5,074 bases of DNA, from positions 1-5,074 of the forward strand of contig CAMLJW010000397.1 in assembly GCA_946480485.1 (NCBI GenBank), given 5' to 3'. The position numbers and the translations under genes are program-made. Of the stretch, positions 1 through 4,449 are shown in pieces. A model generated the notes under the pieces. The model was not told where the DNA came from, did not search any database, and worked only from the letters and a program-made list of their open reading frames with translations. Numbering within the stretch: position 1 is the first letter of the stretch; every line of letters begins with the position of its first letter. Source of the stretch: an uncultured Streptomyces sp. GTDB lineage: Bacteria > Actinomycetota > Actinomycetes > Streptomycetales > Streptomycetaceae.

Positions 1-20
1 TTATCACACAGTCGCTCGAT

Positions 21-48
21 TTGCCCATTAGTTTCAGTGCCGTATACT
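21..48 (+). promoter_or_regulatory. Candidate sigma-70/HrdB-type promoter
   Basis: A -35-like TTGCCC (21-26) and a -10-like TATACT (43-48) are separated by 16 bp. The -10 matches TATAAT at five of six positions and the -35 matches TTGACA at four of six. Transcription would start near 54-56, just ahead of the GAGG ribosome site at 55-58, giving a very short leader for the frame at 66. The same transcript could also serve the lipoprotein gene at 205. This is a pattern match only; no start-site data are available. Confidence 0.4.
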
Positions 49-65
49 GCAATCGAGGCGCACGA

Positions 66-170
66 ATGGACGGTACGATCATTCTAGGGGCGGGTATGAC
101 GGGCTTGGCGGCGGGCATGACCGCCGGCGCGCCCGTCTTTGAAGCCGCCGCCCAACCCATTGACGAGTGA
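66..170 (+). pseudogene. Truncated N-terminus of an FAD/NAD(P)-binding oxidoreductase (34 codons)
   Basis: ATG at 66 is preceded by GAGG (55-58) at 7-nt spacing, and the frame ends at TGA 168-170. The product opens with a dinucleotide-binding fingerprint: a short hydrophobic strand, then GAGMTG (residues 8-13), a small helix rich in Ala and Gly, then a second strand ending in the acidic VFE (24-26). That is the beta-alpha-beta start of FAD-dependent amine oxidoreductases, protoporphyrinogen oxidases and UDP-galactopyranose mutase-like enzymes. Such proteins usually have 400 or more residues and continue with a Gly-Gly motif just after this point. Here the frame runs out at QPIDE, so the catalytic domains are absent. 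The best reading is a 3' deletion with a breakpoint near 158-160. The alternative is a chance or small real ORF. No downstream sequence in the window resembles the missing part. Family assignment is an inference from the motif alone. Confidence 0.55.
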
Positions 171-204
171 AGAAGTAATGCGTTCGAAGTAGGAGAGCTC
201 AGAC

Positions 205-735
205 GTGAACACCAGAACGCGTGCCTCCGTGCTCGCCGTACCCCTTGCACTCACTGTCCTGACAGGATGTGGCATGACTGACGACAAGAGCGACGGCGTC
301 CCATTCTCCGGCACGAGCACCTCGCTCGACGCCGCCGACACGATGGAAAAGGTCTCCAGCGAGATCTACGATCTGCTGGGCGTGAAGGGAAAGGCGTCAG
401 AAAGCCTTCCGGGAGTAATGGACTGCTCAGGCAAGGACACAAAGAAATACTTCCGCATCTTCCATCCGTGGTCCTTCATGCCCGCTTCGGCGAGCGACCT
501 CGACAAGGCGATGGAGCGACTCAAGGGAGAACTACCCAAGCGCGGATGGGTGATCGTCGAATACGGACCGAATACCAGCAAGAACAAAAGCATTACCCTG
601 ATCGCCGACAACGACCAGAAGAAAGTCAGCGTCAAGGTCACCAATATGGCGAAGAGCGACCCGCCGACGCTGAGCCTGACCCTGGTGTCCGGTTGCTACA
701 AGGTCCCGGACGGCAAAAAGGTCGAACGCTTCTGA
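205..735 (+). CDS. Putative secreted lipoprotein of unknown function
   Basis: The 176-aa product starts at GTG 205, chosen because AGGAGAG (191-197) lies 7 nt upstream and the signal peptide begins there. Residues 1-21 form a lipoprotein signal: a basic start with three Arg, a hydrophobic core (about 8-19) and the lipobox LTGC, with Cys22 the expected diacylated residue. The protein should therefore be anchored on the outer face of the membrane after export. The mature part is rich in Lys and has only two further cysteines, Cys74 and Cys164, which may form a disulfide. A predicted amphipathic helix spans about 96-110, followed by alternating beta-like stretches (115-120, 129-134, 141-147, 155-161). 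I do not recognise the family and assign no function. Four of its 19 Lys codons are AAA, more than expected for a highly expressed Streptomyces gene. It lies 34 nt after the truncated oxidoreductase frame and may share its promoter. A hairpin 41 nt downstream probably ends the transcript. Confidence 0.85.
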   Translation: MNTRTRASVLAVPLALTVLTGCGMTDDKSDGVPFSGTSTSLDAADTMEKVSSEIYDLLGVKGKASESLPGVMDCSGKDTKKYFRIFHPWSFMPASASDLDKAMERLKGELPKRGWVIVEYGPNTSKNKSITLIADNDQKKVSVKVTNMAKSDPPTLSLTLVSGCYKVPDGKKVERF

Positions 736-776
736 GAGGCCGTACGTCGTAGCGACCGTCAGCCTCGAACTTGGTG

Positions 777-805
777 ACGGCTCATCAGTTCAACTGGTGG
801 GCCGT
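777..805 (+). terminator. Strong hairpin, likely terminator of the lipoprotein gene
   Basis: The left arm 777-788 pairs with the right arm 794-805 over 12 bp, with two or three G-T wobbles in the middle, around a 5-nt loop TTCAA (789-793). The outer five pairs (ACGGC/GCCGT) are perfect. It starts 41 nt after the lipoprotein stop. The tail is only mildly T-rich, as is common for actinomycete terminators. It could act in either direction. An alternative is that it is the end of a lost mobile element. Confidence 0.55.
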
Positions 806-922
806 TCTGGCTTGTCGGGGTGATCGTGGGCAGGGTGCCGGACCGGCTGTCGCGTCGGGGTGGGCGCCGGTTTCCACGGTTCCGGTGGGTGGTTCTCCTG
901 CTCGGTGGGGCGCTTGACGCCG

Positions 923-1159
923 ATGGGTAGGGTTCGGGAGAGCGTAGAGCCGGTGGAACGCGTCTGTGATGAGGAGCGCGTCGAGATCGCGTACCTGCCG
1001 GGCGGTGCCGTGGCTATGCGGTCATCCCTCGACCCGGAAACCGTGCTGCGTTACACCGAGGCAGAGTGGCGGGCGTTCGTGCTCGGGGCGCGGGACGGAG
1101 AGTTCGACCTGGAGCCCGCGCCGCACAACGGCGGCGTGCTGGCGGACCCATCGGAGTAG
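923..1159 (+). CDS. Orphan DUF397-family small acidic protein
   Basis: With ATG 923 the product has 78 residues. Its core matches DUF397: a VEIA strand, LPGGAVAMRSSLDP in place of the usual AVRDSKDP, an RYTEAEWRAF segment, and the ending GARDGEFDLEP. DUF397 proteins are small actinobacterial proteins usually encoded next to XRE/DUF5753 regulators, and members of the whiJ and abaA loci affect development and antibiotic production. This copy lacks the canonical N-terminal W-[RK]-K-S-S motif and the NxC-V/I-E cysteine spacing, and has no XRE gene directly upstream, so it is a diverged or orphan member. The start is uncertain: GTG 860, GTG 905, TTG 914 and GTG 953 are in frame. ATG 923 is preferred as the only ATG ahead of the core domain, but the nearest purine-rich site (GGTGGGG, 904-910) is 12 nt away. 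The family call is firmer than the start. Confidence 0.75.
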   Translation: MGRVRESVEPVERVCDEERVEIAYLPGGAVAMRSSLDPETVLRYTEAEWRAFVLGARDGEFDLEPAPHNGGVLADPSE

Positions 1160-1185
1160 GCGGAGCAAAAGGAGCGAGCGTGTCG

Positions 1186-1243
1186 GCAGGTGACCGGCAC
1201 TCTATGCGGCCCCTGTTGAGCCGCTCGGCTCTGTCACCTTGCT
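1186..1243. terminator. Nested inverted repeat between convergent genes
   Basis: AGGTGAC (1188-1194) is complementary to GTCACCT (1233-1239). The outer GC at 1186-1187 can pair with GC 1241-1242 if one T is bulged. Inside lies a second hairpin, GAGCC (1218-1222)/GGCTC (1227-1231), with a GCTC loop. The structure begins 27 bp after the DUF397 stop and lies about 150 bp beyond the 3' end of the opposing ATPase gene, so a bidirectional terminator is the simplest reading. The rest of 1160-1389 shows no convincing gene. Confidence 0.4.
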
Positions 1244-1389
1244 CCCCTCTCCCATGCATACACGGAAGCACTCCCGGGTCCGTGATGACCGGCGCCGCTC
1301 GCGATGTTCCAAGCGACAGGGAGCGCGCCCGCGGACGCACATACCGCCTCAGCCGCCCGGCGCGCCCCACAGAACACCCCCACTTCACG

Positions 1390-1860
1390 TCAAGCGCCGC
1401 GTCTCCCCGGCACGAGAGCGAAGGTGCACCAGACCTGCTTCTCGTCGAAGCCCATGCGATGCCATCCCCATCGGCGCGAGAGGGCCGCGACCAGATGCAG
1501 GCCACGGCCGCCCTCGTTGAACGAATCGGAACTTCCCGCCAGTTCGGGCGCCTGGTCCGGCGCCTGGTCGATCACCATCACCCGCAGCACGGGTGGTGCG
1601 AACCGCCGTGATGCTCCCAGAATCAGCTCCAGTCCCGCGAGCCCGCCGCCATGCCGTACGGCGTTGGTACACAGCTCCGCTACGGCCAGTTCTACGGAAT
1701 CCGCGAGGTCGGGAAGTTTCCAGTGCTGTTGGACCCATACGCGGGTTCGGTGCCGGGCCTCGGCGACCGGACGGTGGGGATCGAGGACGGCGGCGTCCCA
1801 ACCGACTCGAGTGGGGGTTGTGTCGAAGAGTGCGGATGTGGAAGGGACCAGGGCATCCAT
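1390..1860 (-). CDS. RsbW/SpoIIAB-like ATP-binding regulatory protein (HATPase_c_2)
   Basis: This 156-aa protein has the GHKL ATPase fold used by anti-sigma-factor kinases. The N-box helix carries E62, N66 and H70 (AVAELCTNAVRHG). A G1-like motif with Asp98 lies in VMVIDQAPDQAPE, where the usual Gly is replaced. The G2 motif EGGRGL (116-121) is intact. A C-terminal WGW and FDEKQVW segment matches the end of this family, where GKxVW is more usual. In the family these proteins bind ATP and may phosphorylate or sequester a sigma-factor partner; many Streptomyces paralogues sit in whiJ/abaA-type clusters and have no proven kinase activity. The ATG at 1860 has GAGG (minus complement of 1867-1870) 6 nt upstream. 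It is divergent from the XRE gene with 162 bp between, and convergent with the orphan DUF397 gene. Direct repeats in the divergent region may control both directions. No sigma-factor gene is nearby. Confidence 0.88.
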   Translation of the reverse strand: MDALVPSTSALFDTTPTRVGWDAAVLDPHRPVAEARHRTRVWVQQHWKLPDLADSVELAVAELCTNAVRHGGGLAGLELILGASRRFAPPVLRVMVIDQAPDQAPELAGSSDSFNEGGRGLHLVAALSRRWGWHRMGFDEKQVWCTFALVPGRRGA

Positions 1861-1916
1861 CGTTCACCTCGCTGGGAAGAGTTGGCGGGTGGCATGAGTC
1901 AAACGCTAGCAACAGG

Positions 1917-1952
1917 ACTAAAACGCGTGCTACCTACTTCACTAAAACGGGT
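1917..1952. repeat. 12-bp direct repeat, candidate operator between divergent regulators
   Basis: ACTAAAACGCGT (1917-1928) and ACTAAAACGGGT (1941-1952) differ at one base and are 24 bp apart start to start. A weaker copy with the same AAACG core lies at 1897-1908 (8 of 12 matches). They occupy the AT-richer centre of the 162-bp gap between the ATPase and XRE genes. Spacing of about two helical turns and the position suggest binding sites for a regulator, perhaps the XRE protein itself. No consensus -35/-10 pair was evident for either gene, so the repeats could overlap the promoters. Confidence 0.5.
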
Positions 1953-2022
1953 CTTGTGAACGAATCTGGTGGACGCACTCCCTTGGCGATCGGCAAACTG
2001 TCCGCGAGCGAGGAGTTGACTC

Positions 2023-2874
2023 ATGGCACCACGGCACACCCCCACTGTCCGCCAACGCCGATTCGGCATTGAAATCCGGCGGCTACGCGAGGCCGTCGGC
2101 ATGTCCGCACCGGTAGCGGCCGGGCGGCTCGGAGTGGACCGCACGATGATCTCCAACATCGAGTCCGGACGTTTCGGCATCAGCGAGGAGCGGCTTCGTC
2201 GGCTGGCGAGCATCTACGAGTGCAACGACTCCGAACTGATCGACGCCCTTGCGGCGATGACGGGCGGACGTTCGAAGGGCTGGTGGGACGAGTACCGGGG
2301 GAAGATCCCCCCGGACTTCCTGGACGTGGCGGAACTGGAACAGCACGCTACGGGCCTGCGCACACTCCAGACCGCCCACATCCCCGGCCTTTTCCAGACT
2401 GAGGATCACGCGCGAGCGCTCTTTGATCTCTTCATCCCGGCCCTGCCGCGCCTCGAAGTCGAGCTGAGGATTGCTCACCGTCTGGCCCGTCACTCCGTGA
2501 TCGCAAGCGAACCGGGTGTGCCGTATGTCGGGTTGATCCACGAAGCGGCGCTGCGAATGCGTACGGGAGGTCGCCAGGTGGCCAAACCTCAGCTCAACCA
2601 TCTTCTGGAAGAGAGCGAGCGCCCCAATGTGCGATTGCTTGTGCTCCCGTTCACTGCCGAGGGCTTCCCCATGGCCGGCGACACGATGATGTACGTCTCC
2701 GCGGCCAGCCCTTGCCTGGACACGGTCGAGGTTGACTCTCCGATCGGCGCAGTCTTTTTCGACTCACCGACTCAACTGGCCAACTTTCGCCGACGACTGG
2801 ACTTGGTCGAACAGTTGGCGTTGAATTCGAAAAAGTCGAGAGACCTCATCCTTGAGATCACCAGCGAGCTGTGA
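2023..2874 (+). CDS. XRE-family HTH regulator with DUF5753 domain (WhiJ-like)
   Basis: The 283-aa product starts at ATG 2023, with AGGAG (2011-2015) 7 nt upstream. Residues about 13-70 form an XRE helix-turn-helix: LRREA-type first helix (IRRLREAVGMS), a scaffold helix at about 29-37 (APVAAGRLG), and a recognition helix around 39-48 with MISNIESGR. Residues about 90-278 match DUF5753, including the hallmark IPGLFQTEDHARAL (120-133), HEAALRM (173-179) and LLVLPF (205-210). Total length is normal for the family. The protein should be a cytoplasmic DNA-binding regulator. WhiJ, a developmental repressor in S. coelicolor, is the best known member, and its genetic partners include a DUF397 protein and an RsbW-like ATPase, both present here as neighbours. 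The downstream DUF397 gene follows after only 10 nt, so the two form an operon. Autoregulation through the upstream direct repeats is plausible but inferred. Its target genes cannot be read from the sequence. Confidence 0.92.
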   Translation: MAPRHTPTVRQRRFGIEIRRLREAVGMSAPVAAGRLGVDRTMISNIESGRFGISEERLRRLASIYECNDSELIDALAAMTGGRSKGWWDEYRGKIPPDFLDVAELEQHATGLRTLQTAHIPGLFQTEDHARALFDLFIPALPRLEVELRIAHRLARHSVIASEPGVPYVGLIHEAALRMRTGGRQVAKPQLNHLLEESERPNVRLLVLPFTAEGFPMAGDTMMYVSAASPCLDTVEVDSPIGAVFFDSPTQLANFRRRLDLVEQLALNSKKSRDLILEITSEL

Positions 2875-2884
2875 GAGGTATCCC

Positions 2885-3073
2885 TTGTCCGAGTTGACGT
2901 GGCGCAAGTCCTCGCACTCCGAGGCGTCCGGCAACGCCTGCATAGAGATCGCTGAGAACGGGCACCTCATCGCCGTACGCGACTCCAAGGACCCCCAGTC
3001 GCCGTGGGCCTCGATAGGATGCGAAGCGTGGGCGCGGTTCACCGGGGCGCTGACCGAGGGACGGTTCCACTGA
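2885..3073 (+). CDS. DUF397 small protein, XRE partner, TTG start
   Basis: TTG 2885 gives 62 residues beginning SELTWRKSSHS after the initiator Met. It has the full DUF397 pattern: WRKSSxS (6-12), NACIEIA (17-23), IAVRDSKDP (29-37), and a final AWARFTGAL (48-56). Length is normal for the family. TTG is chosen because the domain begins at residue 3 and GAGAGG (2873-2878) lies 6 nt upstream. An upstream in-frame start at 2852 would overlap the XRE gene and add residues unlike the family. The ribosome site overlaps the XRE stop codon, so translation is probably coupled to the XRE gene and kept low by the TTG. In whiJ-type clusters the DUF397 protein is thought to modulate the DNA-binding protein. 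This copy keeps the Trp, Lys and Cys motifs that the orphan DUF397 gene at 923 lacks. Confidence 0.88.
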   Translation: MSELTWRKSSHSEASGNACIEIAENGHLIAVRDSKDPQSPWASIGCEAWARFTGALTEGRFH

Positions 3074-3221
3074 TCGCAGCGAAGACGGTAGCGAAACGCA
3101 TCGTGGCGGGGGCCTCTGACGCATGCCCACCCCGGTCTGCCGCTACGTCAAGGTCTCCGTTCACGAGTGGTTGTGACCTGCTGATCTTGCTTGTCTGACG
3201 GTCCCGGGTAGGTTACGGGTT
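3074..3221. other. Intergenic DNA with no recognised gene
   Basis: Nothing between the DUF397 stop and the transposase remnant reads as a gene. There is a weak GC-rich self-complementary patch at about 3103-3135, with only 4-5 consecutive pairs, that could end the XRE-DUF397 transcript. The left end of the insertion element should lie here, but I could not identify a terminal inverted repeat or a target-site duplication. Confidence 0.4.
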
Positions 3222-3508
3222 GTGTCGCAGCAGCGTCGTACGAGGATCTTGCCGCGCTGGTCGCTGTGCCGGGCCCGTGTGATCGATGAACTGCGAGCGG
3301 AAAACACCGGGTTGCGGGCTCGCGTCGCGCGTTGGAGCGCCGGTTTGGGATGGACAGCTCCAACAACAGCAAGCCGCCGCCGTCGGATTCGCTGGCGAAG
3401 AAGGCGACACGGTCGCAGGCGAGCGGTCGAAGGACCGCAAGCCGAGTGGACAGCCGGGGCGGGCGGGCCGCTCGTTTGCGGCCGGTAGCGGAGCCCGACC
3501 GCGTTGAC
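3222..3508 (+). pseudogene. IS66-type transposase N-terminal remnant, multiply frameshifted
   Basis: Reading across frames rebuilds the start of an IS66-family TnpC transposase. The order is SYEDLAALVAV (3236-3268), the coiled-coil-like RARVIDELRAENTGLRARVA (3270-3329), ERRFGMDSSNNSKPPPSDS (3335-3391) followed by LAKKATRSQASG, then KDRKPSGQPGRAGRS (3430-3474), then LRPVAEPDRVD (3476-3508). The SSNSSKPPSSD and KPGGQPGH signatures of the family are clear but mutated. The path uses frames 2, 0, 2, 1 and 2, so at least four indels are needed and the gene cannot be functional. Intact members have roughly 450-530 residues. Only about the first 95 are left: the zinc-binding and DDE catalytic regions are missing, and the next sequence is the terminator of the WXG100 operon. 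The possible original start is GTG 3222, which is itself out of frame with the first block. An old insertion followed by deletion explains this. Confidence 0.82.
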
Positions 3509-3556
3509 TCACGTCGCCGATCGGTCACCGGCCCGGGCCTGGCATCGTCGGGACCA

Positions 3557-3589
3557 CAGGGTGGGCACCTCCCGTGCGTGCCCACCCTG
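3557..3589 (-). terminator. Terminator hairpin of the WXG100 operon
   Basis: The arms 3557-3568 and 3578-3589 are perfectly complementary over 12 bp (CAGGGTGGGCAC and its complement) around a 9-nt loop. On the minus strand it begins 20 nt after the stop of the 100-aa WXG100 gene. There is no T-tract after it, as usual for actinomycete terminators. It also separates this operon from the transposase remnant. Confidence 0.75.
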
Positions 3590-3609
3590 GTGTTCTGAGG
3601 CGTTCGGCC

Positions 3610-3912
3610 TCACTGGAAGTAGCCGGCCGCCTTCAGGTCGCCGCCCCGGTAGTCACCGCCGGCCTCGCCGACCTTCTGCCCGATGGTCACGAGTGCCGTG
3701 TGAATGGCGCTGACGTGGTTGTCCCATTCCTTCATCTTTATGGCGAACGCGTTCTGGGATTCACCCTCCCAGTCGGCGGCAGCCTGGACCACTGCGGACT
3801 TGAGCGCCTGGAGGTCGGCCTCGAGCTTCTTGGCCTGGTTGCCGAGTTCGGTGGTGATCGCGTCAAGACCGCCGTACTTTACTGCGAGTTCGTCGTAGTG
3901 AACGTTGGCCAT
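3610..3912 (-). CDS. WXG100-family (ESAT-6-like) protein with YxxxD motif
   Basis: This 100-aa protein has the usual length and architecture of a type VII secretion substrate: two helices joined by a turn with W48-E49-G50. The first helix is about 14-45 and the second about 51-83. The C-terminal Tyr88 and Asp92 form the YxxxD/E motif that, with the WxG turn, makes the bipartite export signal recognised by the EccC ATPase in mycobacterial ESX systems. There is no signal peptide. ATG 3912 is preceded by AAGGAGAT on the minus strand, its GGAG 11 nt away. It is the second gene of a pair, 74 nt after the 112-aa WXG100 protein, with which it probably forms an antiparallel heterodimer. This copy would carry the export motif for the complex. 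Its specific role is unknown: Streptomyces homologues have been linked to development, but the system here is not identified. I give no esx symbol because the paralogue cannot be told. Confidence 0.9.
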   Translation of the reverse strand: MANVHYDELAVKYGGLDAITTELGNQAKKLEADLQALKSAVVQAAADWEGESQNAFAIKMKEWDNHVSAIHTALVTIGQKVGEAGGDYRGGDLKAAGYFQ

Positions 3913-3942
3913 GCTTGTCTCATCTCCTTGATGTTTTCAGGT

Positions 3943-3973
3943 CGGGACCGAGCAGGTCAGGTCCCCGGTCCCG
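3943..3973 (-). promoter_or_regulatory. Hairpin between the two WXG100 genes, with alternative pairings
   Basis: CGGGACCG (3943-3950) is complementary to CGGTCCCG (3966-3973), an 8-bp stem with a 15-nt loop. The inner GGGACC (3944-3949) can instead pair with a nearer GGTCCC at 3960-3965. The two forms exclude each other because the right arm is duplicated. Lying in the 74-nt gap of the operon, it could tune the ratio of the two proteins by attenuation or mRNA processing. Function is inferred. Confidence 0.4.
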
Positions 3974-3986
3974 GGCGCGGTGCCGC

Positions 3987-4325
3987 TCAGTAGCTGTTGA
4001 GAGCCGAGTGCTTTCCGCCGTGCTCCACGTCGATGCTCTGCATGGTCGCGCGGACCTCGTCCTCGAGCTTGTCCTTGTCCCTGCGGGTGAGGTCGATGTT
4101 GTCCAGGAACCACACGAGAAGATTCCCGATCTTCTTCATGCGCTCGTTGATTTCGACCTGCTTGCTGTTGAAGGCGTTTGCGCCGATGCCCTTCCAGTGG
4201 GTCTCCATCGTGTCGAGGGTGCCTTGCAGCCTGGCGACCTGACCCTTGACCGACTCGTACCTCTCCACGATGTTCTTCTCGAGCTTGACTACCGCGGGAT
4301 CAACGAACTTCTGGCCCTCAGCCAT
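3987..4325 (-). CDS. WXG100-family (ESAT-6-like) protein, partner
   Basis: The 112-aa product has a helix-turn-helix form with W44-K45-G46 at the turn (THWKGIGANAF). The first helix runs about 10-42 and the second about 50-95, with a short C-terminal tail ending in Tyr112. It is somewhat longer than the standard 100 residues because of that tail. There is no YxxxD/E motif near the C-terminus, unlike the neighbouring 100-aa protein, which fits the rule that one member of a WXG100 pair carries the export signal. There is no signal peptide, so the protein should leave the cell by type VII secretion. ATG 4325 has AAGGGA (complement of 4332-4337) 6 nt upstream. It is the first gene of the pair, and 124 nt separate it from the mycosin-like gene upstream. 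No clear promoter was seen in that gap, so whether the pair is transcribed from its own start or by read-through from the protease gene is open. Confidence 0.88.
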   Translation of the reverse strand: MAEGQKFVDPAVVKLEKNIVERYESVKGQVARLQGTLDTMETHWKGIGANAFNSKQVEINERMKKIGNLLVWFLDNIDLTRRDKDKLEDEVRATMQSIDVEHGGKHSALNSY

Positions 4326-4410
4326 TACTGGTTCCCTTCGTAACTAGCGTTGCGGGTTTCCGACTTACGCATCACCGGATGATGAGGCGCTGGTACTGGA
4401 ACTGCTGCGA

Positions 4411-4433
4411 GGAGTTCCCCGCGTGGGAATTCC
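4411..4433 (-). terminator. Hairpin after the mycosin-like gene
   Basis: The arms GGAGTTCCC (4411-4419) and GGGAATTCC (4425-4433) form 9 bp with one G-T pair and a CGCGT loop. It begins 16 nt past the protease stop on the minus strand. No T-tract follows. If it terminates, the WXG100 pair needs its own promoter in 4326-4410; if it is partial, it would set the expression ratio of protease and substrates. Confidence 0.5.
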
Positions 4434-4449
4434 GGAGTGACGGACGTGG

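Noticed and set aside
776..1000. Minus-strand open frame rich in Pro and His, ending in a stop inside the hairpin at 777-805, reminiscent of the tail of a mobile-element gene.
   Set aside because: It lies opposite the upstream region and N-terminus of a DUF397 gene, has no start or ribosome site I could support, and matches no family motif. The composition is what an antisense GC-rich frame gives.
1180..1611. Plus-strand open frame starting at GTG 1180 with a good ribosome site.
   Set aside because: Most of it is antisense to the well-supported ATPase gene and it shows no domain or sensible amino-acid order. Only the start region is kept as a finding.
1304..1897. A 197-residue plus-strand open frame across the ATPase gene.
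   Set aside because: It is a shadow frame, rich in Ser, Arg, Ala and Pro, with no motif. The opposite strand encodes a clear GHKL ATPase with N-box and G-box.
3103..3135. Possible terminator after the XRE-DUF397 operon.
   Set aside because: Only 4-5 consecutive pairs with a long loop can be formed; too weak to call as a terminator.
4326..4410. Search for a promoter of the WXG100 pair on the minus strand, including a TAGTTA -10-like box and a GGAAAC element.
   Set aside because: No -35 partner lies at proper spacing, and the GGAAAC to GTT distance does not fit known ECF sigma promoters.
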